From: Shewanella sp. HN-41
GTDB lineage: Bacteria > Pseudomonadota > Gammaproteobacteria > Enterobacterales > Shewanellaceae
DNA: 64,000 nucleotides
Direction: 5' to 3'
Assembly: GCF_000217915.1 (NCBI RefSeq)
Contig: NZ_AFOZ01000016.1
Span: 22,079 to 86,078 of the forward strand
The position numbers and the translations under genes were made by a program. Positions 1 to 11,499 of the stretch are shown piece after piece; within the stretch, counting starts at the first letter, position 1; the number at the start of each line of letters is the position of its first letter. The notes beneath the pieces are model-generated. The model did not search any database, had not been told where the DNA came from, and saw only the letters and a program-made list of their open reading frames with translations.

Positions 1-1317
1 GAGTTAACTTTACCGAGTTGGCAGGAGGCAATTGCTGCGCTCAATCGGGATAATTGGCTCGACTATTCCAAAGTGAGTGAACTTAAGTACCGCGCCTTTG
101 CCCGCTTATATAGTGTCTTTTGCGAAATGCACTTAGCGAAGGAGACGCCAAGAGCAAAGCGTTTCAATGAGTTTGTGGCCGAGCAGGGGACTGCTTTGCT
201 TGAATTTGCTCGAGCTGAATCCCTAAGAAGCCCAAGGGCGATCGCCCTAGATGAAGGTTTTTACTTATATTTGCAGTTTGTTGCCGAGACCCAGTTGCAG
301 CTGTGTCAATTAAAAGCCAAAGAAGCGGGAATGGGCATTGGACTTATTCGGGATTTGGCCGTAGGCGCAGCGCTTCAAGGTGTTGAAGTTCAAGCGAATG
401 CCGAACAGTTTTGTCTAAATGCCAGCATTGGAGCACCACCGGATCCCTTTGCCCCTCAAGGCCAAAATTGGGGATTAACGCCCCTCGATCCTATCAAATT
501 AAAACAGCATGATTACCGTCATTTTATTGAACTTATCCGTGCCAATATGGAGAGCTGTGGTGCGCTACGTATCGACCATGTGATGGGCCTATTGCGCCTA
601 TGGTGGTGGCCGCTGGATAAGCAATTAGGCAAGGGTGCCTATGTGTATTACCCCGTTGAAACCTTGCTGGCCATCGTTTGCCTTGAGAGCCAACGTGCCC
701 GTTGTGTCGTGATAGGTGAAGACTTAGGACTCGTGCCACCGGATATTATTCATCGTCTCTACACTTCCGGCATTTATTCCAACGAATTGTTCTATTTCTG
801 CAAAGACTATCAAGGCTTTAAATCTCCAAATCAATACAAGTCCCAGAGCCTGATGATGCTGGCGAACCATGATGTACCGACTTTGGTCGCCTGGTGGTGT
901 GGGAGTGACTTGCACTTAAGACGACAGCTCGCCCTGTTTGCCAACGATGGGCAGCTAGATGAAGCTTTATCGGCGCGAGAACATGAGAAACAGCAGTTAG
1001 TGTCCCTGCTAATCCAGCAACATCTATTACCGGATTTTGCGCCGCAAGATATTGAAATTAATGACCTAATAACCGCTTGGATGACCCTCGGCGCCTCGGG
1101 TTGCAGTGCGCTCTATAGCGTGCAGTGGTGCGATCTGATGGGCGATCGCCACGCGGTCAATATACCGGGGACTTGGCTCGAATACCCTAACTGGCAAAGG
1201 CGTTTGCCCCTGAGTGTCACACAGGCGATGACTCGGGGGGAGATCCCCCAGCGATTGCATAATATTGCCAGTGCGCGGCAACTGTCCCAGCTAGCCCACA
1301 CCCATTCACCCGATTGA
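1..1317 (+). CDS. malQ: 4-alpha-glucanotransferase (amylomaltase), 5' end outside the window
   Basis: The reading frame is open from base 1, so the gene starts upstream; 438 residues are visible. It is a GH77 enzyme that disproportionates maltodextrins by transferring 1,4-glucan segments. Visible GH77 features are [13 protein letters not shown] (acid/base region), [13 protein letters not shown] (catalytic Glu region) and [13 protein letters not shown], with the proline-rich segment [15 protein letters not shown] that contacts sugar. It is the first visible gene of the glycogen operon; the stop lies 25 bases before the glgB start used here. Its role there is to recycle short dextrins released by debranching and phosphorolysis. 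The family call is secure from these motifs; the N-terminus cannot be judged. Confidence 0.93.
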   Translation, partial: ELTLPSWQEAIAALNRDNWLDYSKVSELKYRAFARLYSVFCEMHLAKETPRAKRFNEFVAEQGTALLEFARAESLRSPRAIALDEGFYLYLQFVAETQLQLCQLKAKEAGMGIGLIRDLAVGAALQGVEVQANAEQFCLNASIGAPPDPFAPQGQNWGLTPLDPIKLKQHDYRHFIELIRANMESCGALRIDHVMGLLRLWWWPLDKQLGKGAYVYYPVETLLAIVCLESQRARCVVIGEDLGLVPPDIIHRLYTSGIYSNELFYFCKDYQGFKSPNQYKSQSLMMLANHDVPTLVAWWCGSDLHLRRQLALFANDGQLDEALSAREHEKQQLVSLLIQQHLLPDFAPQDIEINDLITAWMTLGASGCSALYSVQWCDLMGDRHAVNIPGTWLEYPNWQRRLPLSVTQAMTRGEIPQRLHNIASARQLSQLAHTHSPD

Positions 1318-1342
1318 ACCATTGATGAATAACGGAAGCAAA

Positions 1343-3565
1343 ATGATGACTGAGGCTAATGCTTATTTTTATGACGGTGCCGAGGTGGCGCTGCTAAATG
1401 GTCAATACACGGACGTGTTCTCACTCTTAGGTATGCACAGGTCGCCGGATGGTAAGGGGCTCATAGTGCGTTGTTTTTTACGCAATGCCCTTAAGGTTGA
1501 TGTGATAAGTCTTAAAGATGGCCGCAAAGTGGCGAGTCTGGATCGAGTCAACGAGGCGGGCCTGTTTGCGGGCACATTGGGGCGACGGGTTAAGCCATTT
1601 CCCTATAGTTTAAGGGTGGAATATCCCCTGTGTCAGTTAGATATAGTCGATCCCTACCAATTTGGTTCTTTACTCAGCGATGATGATGTCTATCTGTTTG
1701 GCGAAGGCAGCGCCGAGCGGGCCTATGGTTTTTTAGGGGCGAATTGGCGTTATGTGGACGGCATTGAGGGCGTGCATTTTTGTGTCTGGGCACCCAATGC
1801 GAAACGGGTTTCCCTGACCGGGGATTTTAATCATTGGGATCACACCCGCCATGTGATGCGCCAACATATTGCGAATGGCCTTTGGGAAATATTTTTACCT
1901 AATGTGGCCGAAGGTGCGCACTATAAGTTTGATTTGGTTTATCAAAATGGTGAGCGTCACGCTAAGGCCGATCCTATGGCAACCCAAATGGAATGCGCGC
2001 CCCATAATGCGTCTATCGTGCCACCCAAGGCCCATCACAGTTGGAATGACACCGCTTGGATGAGCAAGCGGGCGGCAACGGCTTGGCATAAAGCACCTAT
2101 GTCTATCTATGAAGTGCACTTAGGTTCCTGGCGCCGAAAGGGGAGTCATGGTGAGCAATTCTTAGATTATCAAGATCTTATTGAACAGCTTATTCCCTAT
2201 GTGAAGGCACAAGGTTTTACCCATATCGAGTTGATGCCGATCAGTGAATATCCCTTCGACGGCTCCTGGGGTTATCAGCCCGTCGGCCTCTTTGCGCCGA
2301 GTCACAGATTCGGTGAGGCCAGTGGGCTCAAGGCCTTTGTCGATGCCTGTCATCAGGCGGATATTGGCATTATTCTCGATTGGGTCGCCGCCCATTTCCC
2401 TAAGGATCCCCATGGGTTAGTGCGTTTCGATGGCACTTGCTTATATGAACATGAAGATCCCCGCAAGGGCACTCATCCCGATTGGGATACTCTGATCTAC
2501 AACTATGACCGCGGTGAAGTGCGCAGCTTTTTATTGAGTAATGCCTGCTATTGGTTAAGGGAATTTCACTTCGATGGCCTAAGATTAGATGCTGTGTCCT
2601 CCATGTTGTACCTCGATTACAGCCGTGAGCCGGGCCAATGGTTACCCAATGCCTATGGCGGACGGGAAAACCTTGAGGCCATCGGTTTTCTGCAAGTACT
2701 CAATCAGCGTCTTTATCATGCCTTCCCCGGTATTTGTATGATAGCCGAGGAGTCCACTGCCTTTGCGGGAGTGACTAAACCTACGGATCACGGCGGCTTG
2801 GGCTTTGGCTTTAAGTGGAACATGGGTTGGATGAATGACAGCCTAAGTTACTTAGGGCGCGATCCTCTCTATCGCCAATATCATCACCATCAACTGACTT
2901 TCAGCCTCATGTACGCCTACACCGAGCAATTTATGTTGTCCGTCAGCCACGATGAAGTGGTACACGGTAAAGGCTCACTGCTGCATAAAATCCCCGGGGA
3001 TGATTGGCAAAAATTTGCGACGCTCAGGGCCTACTATGGCTTTATGTGGGGGCATCCGGGTAAGAAACTCCTATTTATGGGCAGTGAGTTTGCCCAGCGT
3101 AACGAGTGGAACCATAGTCAGAGCCTAGACTGGCACCTGCTGGCCTTTGAGCCCCACCAAGGGGTGCAGCACTGGCTTAGCGATCTCAATCAGTTATATC
3201 GGCAAATGCCGGCGTTATCTGTGCTCGATTATGACACTGCGGGGTTTCGTTGGCTCGATTGCGACAATGGTCGTGACAGCATTTTCAGCTTCGTGCGCTA
3301 TGGCTTAGTGGATGATGCGCCCCTCGTCTTTGTGATCAATATGACACCCACAGTTCACCAGGGGTTTCGTATCGGCTTACCCCAAGGCGGGGATTTTTGT
3401 GAATACCTCAACAGCGATAGCCATCTCTATGGTGGTTCTAATCAGGGGAATGCTGGCCTAGTCGTAGCTCAGGCTCAGCCATGGCAGGGGATGGAACAGA
3501 GTGCGCTTATTACAGTTCCGCCTTTGGGCTGCTTAGTCCTAGGCCCTGTCGCAGGCCGAGGTTAA
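1343..3565 (+). CDS. glgB: 1,4-alpha-glucan branching enzyme
   Basis: A 740-residue GH13 branching enzyme that cuts alpha-1,4 chains and re-attaches them as alpha-1,6 branches. The CBM48 domain is at about 125-215 ([20 protein letters not shown]), followed by the GH13 barrel with [14 protein letters not shown] (nucleophile Asp), MIAEEST (acid/base Glu) and [14 protein letters not shown] (transition-state Asp). Length is normal for GlgB. I chose ATG 1343 because GGAAG lies just upstream; in-frame TTG 1322 and ATG 1325 are possible but have poorer ribosome sites. The stop is 6 bases before glgX, so the two are probably translated from one transcript. Confidence 0.95.
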   Translation: MMTEANAYFYDGAEVALLNGQYTDVFSLLGMHRSPDGKGLIVRCFLRNALKVDVISLKDGRKVASLDRVNEAGLFAGTLGRRVKPFPYSLRVEYPLCQLDIVDPYQFGSLLSDDDVYLFGEGSAERAYGFLGANWRYVDGIEGVHFCVWAPNAKRVSLTGDFNHWDHTRHVMRQHIANGLWEIFLPNVAEGAHYKFDLVYQNGERHAKADPMATQMECAPHNASIVPPKAHHSWNDTAWMSKRAATAWHKAPMSIYEVHLGSWRRKGSHGEQFLDYQDLIEQLIPYVKAQGFTHIELMPISEYPFDGSWGYQPVGLFAPSHRFGEASGLKAFVDACHQADIGIILDWVAAHFPKDPHGLVRFDGTCLYEHEDPRKGTHPDWDTLIYNYDRGEVRSFLLSNACYWLREFHFDGLRLDAVSSMLYLDYSREPGQWLPNAYGGRENLEAIGFLQVLNQRLYHAFPGICMIAEESTAFAGVTKPTDHGGLGFGFKWNMGWMNDSLSYLGRDPLYRQYHHHQLTFSLMYAYTEQFMLSVSHDEVVHGKGSLLHKIPGDDWQKFATLRAYYGFMWGHPGKKLLFMGSEFAQRNEWNHSQSLDWHLLAFEPHQGVQHWLSDLNQLYRQMPALSVLDYDTAGFRWLDCDNGRDSIFSFVRYGLVDDAPLVFVINMTPTVHQGFRIGLPQGGDFCEYLNSDSHLYGGSNQGNAGLVVAQAQPWQGMEQSALITVPPLGCLVLGPVAGRG

Positions 3566-3571
3566 CACACT

Positions 3572-5750
3572 ATGGCAATCGAGGCTTGGGTGACATCGAC
3601 GCGCTATTTTCCCTATGGACTCAGTGCAGGAAGCCCGTTTCCCCTTGGGGCAACTGTGGATGATGAAGGGGTAAATTTTTCGTTATTTTCTGCCCATGCG
3701 ACTGGGGTTGAACTCTGCCTATTCGATGATGCAGGCCATAGCGAGATCCACCGTATTGCCCTTAGTGAACAGACGCAGCAGATCTGGCATGGCTATGTGC
3801 ATGGGCTTAAGGCCGGGCAACTTTATGGCTATCGGGTTTATGGCCCCTATGAACCGCACCTCGGCCACAGATTTAATCCCCATAAATTGTTGCTCGACCC
3901 CTATGCGCGCCAGTTTGTGGGCGAGTATCAGCACCATAGCGCTAACTACAGCTATGAATTAAATAATAGTAGTGAAGACTTATCATTCAGTACCTTAGAT
4001 AACGCGGCATTTATGCCTAAATGCAAAGTGGTGGATATTCGGCCGCTTATCGCTGCCGCCAAGGCGTCGGCAATCAGACCACTCGTTCGCCGGCCGTTAG
4101 AGCAAAGTATTATTTATGAGATGCACCTTAAGGGCTTTACGGCGGCACATCCCGATATTGACGATAAACGGCGCGGCACTTTTGCGGGGTTAGCTTGCAA
4201 GCCCGCCATCGATTATTTAGTCGAGCTCGGGGTGACCTGTGTTGAACTGCTTCCGGTGCAGGCTTTTTTTTACGGAACCTTTCTTACTGGAAAAGCAGTT
4301 AACTAATTATTGGGGTTATAACAGCATTGGTTTTTTTGCCCCCGAACCCAGTTACTTATCCTCGGCAGTGATTAGCGAGTTTCGCGCCATGGTGGATGCG
4401 CTCCATAATGCCGGGATCGAAGTCATCCTAGATGTAGTCTACAACCACAGTGCTGAAGGCAGTCGGTTGGGGCCAACCTTAAGTTTTCGTGGCATAGATA
4501 ACCTCAGTTATTACCGTTTGCACCCCAATGATAAACGTTTCTATATCAATGATACTGGGTGTGGAAACACCTTAAATATCAATCATCCTCGCATGTTGCA
4601 GCTCGTGCTCGATTCGTTGCGTTACTGGGTTGAAGTCATGGGCGTGGATGGCTTTCGCTTCGACTTGGCCGCCTGTCTTGGGCGCGAAGCCTATGGCTTC
4701 GATCCCGGCTCAGGCTTTTTCGATGCGCTGCTGCAGGACCCAGTGTTGTGCCAAGTGAAATTGATTGCCGAGCCTTGGGATATTGGCCCGGGGGGGTATC
4801 AATTGGGCAATTTCCCCGTGGCCTTTAGCGAGTGGAACGACAGATACCGCGATACTATGCGCCGTTTCTGGCGTGGCGATCATGGCATGTTGCCCGAGTT
4901 CGCCCGCCGTTTTCATGGCTCTGGGGATTTTTTTGAGCACAGTGGGCGGCCCCCCGCCGCCAGCATTAATTTTTTAACTAGCCACGACGGATTCACCCTG
5001 GGGGATCTGGTGAGTTATACCCACAGGCACAACCTTGCCAATGGGGAAGATAATCGGGATGGTCACCAAGAAAACTTCAGCTATCACTACGGCGTTGAAG
5101 GGGCCACCTCAGATCCCACCATCATGGCGATTCGGGCGCGGCAGCAGCGTAACTTATTAACGACGTTATTTTTATCCCAAGGCGTACCCATGTTGCTCAG
5201 CGGGGATGAAACTGGGCGAACCCAATTAGGTAATAACAATGCCTATTGCCAAGATAATAAACTCAACTGGTTCGATTGGTCGACCGTCGGGATGGACAAG
5301 GAACTGCTCGCCTTTACCCGTACACTCATTGCCCTGCGTAAGCGTTTTCCGCTCCTGTGCGCTAAGCATTTTATCCACGAGCAATTAGTAGCCCAACCCT
5401 TAGTTGGAGCCTATGCCCGTTTAGATTGGTTTAGCCGTCAGGGGGAGCAAATGACTAAGAGCCTGTGGAGCGAGTCCATGTGCCGAAGCCTAAGCGTAGT
5501 TTTGTCTGGGGATTTAGAACTTAAGGGCAAACAACAGGCTTTACTGCTTATGGTCAACGCCGATGATAATCCCTTAGCCTTCACCACCCCGACACTTGCC
5601 CACCTAAGCCCGTGGCAATGCCTCATTCATACCCAGTTAGACACACAACCGTCCCCCTGCGCTGGGCCACTGGATGCTCAGGTCTTATCGACTCAATACC
5701 TGTTACAAGATCGCAGTCTTATGCTGTTTCATGCTGATTTGATTTTATAA
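3572..5750 (+). pseudogene. glgX: glycogen debranching enzyme GlgX, split by a one-base insertion
   Basis: Two overlapping frames (3572-4306 and 4239-5750) together encode one GH13 debranching enzyme that hydrolyses alpha-1,6 links of phosphorylase-limit glycogen. The N-terminal half has the CBM48 domain and YEMHLKGFT; the C-terminal half has DVVYNHSAEGS, VDGFRFDLAACLG, LIAEPWDIGPGGYQ and FLTSHDGFTLGDLVSY. The frame changes at 4264-4271, a run of eight T: removing one T gives a continuous AFF-TEPFLLEK and a normal product of 725 residues. No other defect is seen, so this is either a sequencing error, a phase-variable T tract, or a recent mutation. As written, the peptide stops after 244 residues. 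Confidence 0.9.
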
Positions 5751-5769
5751 AATAATCAAGGAATTAACT

Positions 5770-8282
5770 ATGAGTAATGACAGTGAACTGAGCCATAAAA
5801 TCCCTGACGTCAAAGCGGCTAAACCCAGCCGCTCCAAAAAAACGAGTGCCATTAAAAAAACGGCTGAACCCTGCGAGCCCTGTGATGCTCTGCCCGCGTC
5901 CTTCGAGCGCCATGTTCGTTATGGTTTAAGCCGTGGAGAAGGGGTCAGTTGCGAGTTATTTCAAGCCCTTGCACTGAGTGTAAAGGAGCAAATGTTAGAT
6001 AATTGGCGCCAGACTCGATTAGATGACAGCCATTTCGAACGGCGACAAGTGGCCTATTTGTCCCTCGAATTTTTAATGGGTAGGGCACTGGGTAATGCTT
6101 TATTAAACCTAGATTTACAACAGGATAGCCGTGATGCATTGAACCATTATGCCGTCACATTGGAGGCGCTGGAAGAGGTGGAACATGATGCGGGCTTAGG
6201 GAATGGGGGGCTAGGTCGACTCGCTGCCTGTTTTCTCGATAGCTGTGCCAGCATGGATTTATCGGTAACGGGTTATGGCATTCGCTATGAGTACGGCATG
6301 TTTGCCCAGAAGATTGTCGATGGTTATCAAGTCGAGCGTCCAGACCGTTGGTTACGTGAGGGCAACCCCTGGGAAGTGCGGGTGCCGAACCATAATGTGA
6401 CTGTGCCGTTTTTTGGTCACACCGAATCCTATGTGGATAAGCAGGGGCGCAGACATATGACTTGGGTCGATACCCAAGACGTGCTCGCCGTCGCCTATGA
6501 CATGCCTGTGCCTGGATATCGCAATGGTAGGGTGAATACCCTGAGATTATGGAAGGCGGAGGCGACGGATGACTTCGACCTAGCGGAATTTAACCAAGGT
6601 GACTATACCGAGGCCGTGGCCCGTAAAAACTTGGCAGAGCAGATCACTATGGTGCTCTATCCCAATGATGCCAGCGAAAACGGCAAGGAGCTGCGCCTGC
6701 GGCAACAGTATTTTTTATCCTCCGCCAGTCTGCAGGACCTACTCAAACGTTGGGTGCATCAGCATGGCCATGACTTTAGTGATTTTGCCGCTAAAAATGT
6801 GATGCAGTTAAACGACACTCATCCGAGTATTGCCGTACCGGAATTAATGCGCTTGTTGTTGGATGAATATGGTTTGGAATGGGATGCCGCTTGGGCCATC
6901 ACTCACCACACTATGGCCTACACCAATCATACTTTGTTACCCGAAGCCTTAGAGCGTTGGCCCGTGCGCATGATGGCGTTAATGTTGCCGCGTATTTTAG
7001 AAATTATCTATGAAATCAATGCTCGTTATCTAGATATTGTCGCCCATCATTGGCCGGGGGATGGTGCAAAACTGGCGAGTATGTCGATTATCCAAGATGG
7101 GCCTAATCCCCATGTTCGTATGGCATATCTGGCGATTGTGGCCAGTTTTTCGGTGAACGGTGTGGCGGGGTTGCACACCCAATTATTAAAGACCGGGCTG
7201 TTTAAGGATTTTTATACCCTGTGGCCCGAGAAGTTTAATAACCGTACCAATGGCGTGACGCCAAGGCGCTGGTTGGCCCATTGCAACCCTGCATTAGCCA
7301 GACTGTTGACCGCCCATTTAGGCCATGGGTGGGTGACGGATTTAAAGCAACTCACGGCGCTCAATGCCCTAACTCACGATGCCAGCTTTATTCAAGAATG
7401 GCGTGAAGTAAAACAGGCGAATAAGGCGCAGCTCGCACAAATGATCCTTAAGGAGTGCGGGGTAGCTTTGACCCCAGTATGCTATTTGATGTGCAAGTTA
7501 AGCGTATCCATGAGTATAAACGTCAGCTACTCAATATCTTACATGTTATTCATCTCTATCATCAGATCCAGCAAGGGCGTACCGAAAACATGGTGCCACG
7601 CTGTGTGCTTATCGGTGGTAAGGCCGCCCCAGGCTATTTTATGGCAAAGCTGATTATCAAACTCGCTAACAATGTGGCCCATATGGTCAATTCCGATCCC
7701 CTGGTGTCCCCCTATCTGCGCTTTGCATTTTTACCCAACTACAACGTCAGCGCCATGGAAAAAATTTGCCCGGGCACCGACCTGTCGGAGCAAATTTCGA
7801 CCGCGGGTAAAGAGGCCTCTGGTACGGGCAATATGAAATTTATGATGAATGGCGCGCTCACCATAGGCACCTTAGACGGCGCGAATATTGAAATGCTCGA
7901 AGAAGTCGGGGTGGATAACTTTTTCATGTTCGGTCTGAATGCCGAGCAAGTGGGGCAGATGCGCTGTGATTACCACCCACAGCGGATTATTACTCAGTCC
8001 AGCGCCCTCTCCGAGGTAATGACACTATTAAAGAGTGGTCATTTTAGCCTACTCGAACCCGGCATTTTTGACCCTATCATCGCATCCATTGAGAGCCAGG
8101 ATGATCAATGGATGACGGCGGCGGATTTTGATAGTTATCGCATCGCCCAAGAAGCGGTCGCCCATGTGTACAAAGATCCTAAATTGTGGACGCAAATGAG
8201 CATTCGCAATACCGCGGCCAGCGGTCGTTTTTCCAGTGATGTCACCATCGCAGGTTACAGGGATGAAATTTGGAAGCTGTAA
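5770..8282 (+). pseudogene. glgP: glycogen phosphorylase, split by a one-base deletion
   Basis: Two frames (5770-7653 and 7455-8282) form one GT35 phosphorylase that releases glucose-1-phosphate from glycogen. The first part has EHDAGLGNGGLGRLAACFLD and NRTNGVTPRRWL; the second has FDVQVKRIHEYKRQLLN and the PLP-lysine motif EASGTGNMKFMMNGALTIGT. The break is at about 7465-7470, where GCTTTGAC would need one more T to read A-F-D-P-S-M-L-F. Restored length is 837 residues, normal for the family. The residues 1-45 region is Lys/Ser-rich and looks like a non-catalytic extension. As with glgX, a homopolymer sequencing error is a strong alternative to true inactivation. Confidence 0.9.
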
Positions 8283-8435
8283 AAGCGTTCAGCAATCAGT
8301 CAATGGAGAGTGGAAATGAAGGGATGCAAATATGGGGAAGCCCGTTGTCAGTCAACTGGGGTTAAGGGGATGTCGATGCGGTGTCTTATCGTTGCATTAA
8401 TCGACTGTAATGCGTTGTTTTCGGAGTAATAGCCT

Positions 8436-9698
8436 ATGTCTAATGTACGTTATATCAGTAATTTAACTCGTGAAACCTATGCATTAATTTTGGCTGGTGG
8501 GCGAGGCTCACGTTTGCATGAACTCACGGATTGGCGTGCTAAACCCGCACTCTATTTTGGGGGAAAGTTCCGTATTATCGATTTTCCCCTATCGAACTGT
8601 ATTAACTCGGGGATCCGCCGTGTGGGGGTGGTGACTCAATATAAATCCCATTCATTGATCCGCCATGTTATGCGCGGCTGGGGCCATTTTAAGAAAGAGT
8701 TGGGGGAGTCGGTGGAGATTTTACCCGCATCGCAGCGTTATTCGGAAAATTGGTACCAAGGCACGGCCGATGCCGTGTTCCAAAATATCGACATTATTCG
8801 CCACGAGCTACCTAAGTATGTGATGGTGCTGTCGGGGGATCATGTGTATCGCATGGATTATGCCGGGTTGTTAGCGGCCCATGCGGAGTCAGGCGCCGAT
8901 ATGACAGTTTCCTGCCTCGAGGTGCCCGTTGCCGAGGCCGCAGGCGCCTTTGGGGTGATGGAAGTCGATGAAGATATGCGTATCTTAGGTTTTGAAGAAA
9001 AACCTCAACAGCCGAAGCATTCACCTGGTAATTCTGAAATGTGCCTCGCTTCTATGGGTAACTATGTGTTTAACACTGAGTTTTTATTTGATCAGTTGAA
9101 AAAGGACGCACAAAACGCCAATTCTGACCGCGACTTTGGCAAAGACATTATCCCCTCGATCATCGAAAAGCATAGAGTGTTTGCTTACCCCTTTAAGAGT
9201 GCATTCCCGAATGAGCAAGCCTACTGGCGCGATGTGGGGACCTTAGACTCCTTCTGGCAGGCCAATATGGAGTTGTTATCACCCACACCCGCCTTAAATC
9301 TTTACGATGCTAAATGGCCCATCTGGACCTACCAAGAGCAATTGCCCCCTGCTAAGTTTGTGTTTGACGATGATGATAGGCGTGGCATGGCGGTGGATTC
9401 GATTATTTCCGGCGGCTGTATTATTTCCGGCGCGACCGTGCGTAGAAGCGTGTTATTTAATGAGGTACGTGTCTGTTCATATTCGCTGGTGGAGGATTCT
9501 GTGGTGTTACCCGATGTGGTGGTGCTGCGTCACTGCAAGATTAAAAATGCCATTATCGACAGGGGGTGCATCATCCCCGAGGGCACTGTGATTGGCTACA
9601 ACCATGACCACGATAGGGCTAAAGGCTTTCGGGTTTCAGAAAAGGGAGTCACCTTAGTGACACGGGATATGTTAGGCCTACCCGTGGGGTATGAGTAA
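8436..9698 (+). CDS. glgC: glucose-1-phosphate adenylyltransferase
   Basis: A 420-residue ADP-glucose pyrophosphorylase, the committed and allosterically controlled step of glycogen synthesis. The N-terminal nucleotidyltransferase domain shows [20 protein letters not shown] and [24 protein letters not shown] and the substrate site GFEEKP follow. The C-terminal part has the hexapeptide left-handed beta-helix pattern ([17 protein letters not shown]). A 153-base gap separates it from glgP; no promoter was convincing there, so it is probably in the same operon as its neighbours. Confidence 0.96.
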   Translation: MSNVRYISNLTRETYALILAGGRGSRLHELTDWRAKPALYFGGKFRIIDFPLSNCINSGIRRVGVVTQYKSHSLIRHVMRGWGHFKKELGESVEILPASQRYSENWYQGTADAVFQNIDIIRHELPKYVMVLSGDHVYRMDYAGLLAAHAESGADMTVSCLEVPVAEAAGAFGVMEVDEDMRILGFEEKPQQPKHSPGNSEMCLASMGNYVFNTEFLFDQLKKDAQNANSDRDFGKDIIPSIIEKHRVFAYPFKSAFPNEQAYWRDVGTLDSFWQANMELLSPTPALNLYDAKWPIWTYQEQLPPAKFVFDDDDRRGMAVDSIISGGCIISGATVRRSVLFNEVRVCSYSLVEDSVVLPDVVVLRHCKIKNAIIDRGCIIPEGTVIGYNHDHDRAKGFRVSEKGVTLVTRDMLGLPVGYE

Positions 9699-9754
9699 GG
9701 CTAAGTCATTAATCGCCCGCAGTTTCGGATAATAACTTTGGAGTGCTAATTTAA

Positions 9755-11389
9755 GTGAAACGTATTTTGATGGTTGCGGCGGAAAATGGTGCCCTAGCGG
9801 GCGCCAAGGTAGGCGGCATGGCGGATGTGATCCGTGATTTACCACAGGCCTTGGCGGGCGTGGATTTGTGCGTCGATGTGATTATGCCCAGTTATGGATT
9901 TTTGGCCTCACCAACGGCTCAAACGCAAGCTTTAGGCGAGTTTGAGGTGGCATTTGGGGGAAAACTTGAGCGGGTCAAATTAGTTGTGATCCCCCATCCT
10001 AGGGTCGATAGAGCCAAGATTTACTTGTTAGAACATGGACTTTGGCAATCTATCCCTGGGAAAATTTATAGTCAGGGAAGTGCCGAACGCCCCTTTGCCG
10101 ACGATGCCACTAAGTTTGCCTTACTCTGTGCCAGCGTTGCTAAGGTCTTAGTCGCTGGCCTTGTACCTATGCCGCAGGTATTACATCTCCATGATTGGCA
10201 TGCGGGCTGTTTAGCCATGCTGCGCGCTTTTGCGCCAGAGTACAGCGCCCTTAAGACAATTGGGTGTGTGTTCTCTATTCATAACCTCGCGCTGCAGGGC
10301 ATTCGTCCCCTTAGCCAGGATGCTTCCTCTCTGGCAGCCTGGTTTCCCGAACTGTTTGCCTCCCTGACTGATGAGCAAAGGCAGCAGATCATCGATCCCC
10401 GTTACCCCCACTGCATTAACCCTATGCGAATGGGTATAGTGCTCAGTGATAGAGTGCATCTTGTCTCGCCCAGCTATGCGCAGGAAGTATTGCTGCCATC
10501 GGATGTCACTGCGGGATTTTTTGGTGGCGAGGGGTTAGAGCAAGACTTAAGGCTAAAAGCCTCTGGGACTAAGGTCATTGGGATCTTAAATGGTTGCAAT
10601 TACTCAGACCTTGGCTCAAGTACCTCAAAAAACCAATCTGAAACGCCATCGTTGCAACGTATTCAACTCGATGAATTTAAAACATTACTCACAACTATCG
10701 AGACGGCGTTAGTCGAATGGCAGGGCACGCAAACCCAAGTGAGCGGCGTGGATATGATTGCCTTTGCGCGGACTCAGGCCCATTGGCGCCATGCCTTAGT
10801 GGGTGAAGTCCCAACCTTCCTTATGACATCCGTTGGCCGCTTGACCGATCAAAAAGTGCTGATTTTGCGCCAGCAATTGCCTTCCGGTGCCTCTGTGCTC
10901 GAAAGCCTGTTAAAGCAGCTACAACAGGCTCAACCACGGGCCCTGTTTATCCTGTTGGGAAGTGGGGATGCTGATATCGCCCTCTACTTTCAAAACCTTG
11001 CGGCAAAATATCCTAACTTTCTGTTTTTGAATGGATACCATGAGTCGCTCTCGGCATGTCTCTACCAATATGGAGACTTATTTCTGATGCCGAGTTCCTT
11101 TGAGCCCTGCGGGATCAGCCAAATGCTGGCCATGCGGGCCGGACAGCCCTGTTTAGTGCATGGTGTCGGTGGACTCAAGGACACAGTCCACGATGGCGTC
11201 GATGGTTTTGTGTTTAATGGCAATGGCCTTACTGAGCAAGGCGAAGCATTTTTACACAGGTTGAAAGAGGTAATGGACTGTTTTGATAGTGAAAGTTGGC
11301 CAAAAATCCGCATGAATGCATGGAAGCAACGTTTCGATTGGAGCCACATTGCGCAAATGTACCAACAGCAGCTGTATGATAATTTGTGA
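9755..11389 (+). CDS. glgA: glycogen synthase (ADP-glucose dependent)
   Basis: A GT5 synthase that extends alpha-1,4-glucan using ADP-glucose from GlgC. The N-terminus carries the donor-site sequence in the variant form GALAGAKVGGMADV (typically KTGGLADV), followed by HLHDWHAG and VFSIHNLALQG; the GT-B C-terminal half has SVGRLTDQKVLIL and MPSSFEPCGISQMLAMR. At 544 residues it is longer than the roughly 480 typical of GlgA; extra sequence sits around residues 285-330. The start is GTG at 9755, with GGAG about 11 bases upstream. It is the last gene of the glycogen operon. Confidence 0.93.
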   Translation: MKRILMVAAENGALAGAKVGGMADVIRDLPQALAGVDLCVDVIMPSYGFLASPTAQTQALGEFEVAFGGKLERVKLVVIPHPRVDRAKIYLLEHGLWQSIPGKIYSQGSAERPFADDATKFALLCASVAKVLVAGLVPMPQVLHLHDWHAGCLAMLRAFAPEYSALKTIGCVFSIHNLALQGIRPLSQDASSLAAWFPELFASLTDEQRQQIIDPRYPHCINPMRMGIVLSDRVHLVSPSYAQEVLLPSDVTAGFFGGEGLEQDLRLKASGTKVIGILNGCNYSDLGSSTSKNQSETPSLQRIQLDEFKTLLTTIETALVEWQGTQTQVSGVDMIAFARTQAHWRHALVGEVPTFLMTSVGRLTDQKVLILRQQLPSGASVLESLLKQLQQAQPRALFILLGSGDADIALYFQNLAAKYPNFLFLNGYHESLSACLYQYGDLFLMPSSFEPCGISQMLAMRAGQPCLVHGVGGLKDTVHDGVDGFVFNGNGLTEQGEAFLHRLKEVMDCFDSESWPKIRMNAWKQRFDWSHIAQMYQQQLYDNL

Positions 11390-11499
11390 TAACAGACTTG
11401 TAATTAGAGCATGATTTGTAAGCAATTCTGCTACACTAGTGAGGGAAAGTTGTAACTGGTCTCCCATCCCTTACTTTTTTTGGAGTTGCTCCCCGATCC

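Noticed and set aside
3696..3962. Open frame within glgX in another phase
   Set aside because: A shadow frame; the GH13 protein in the main frame has full motifs.
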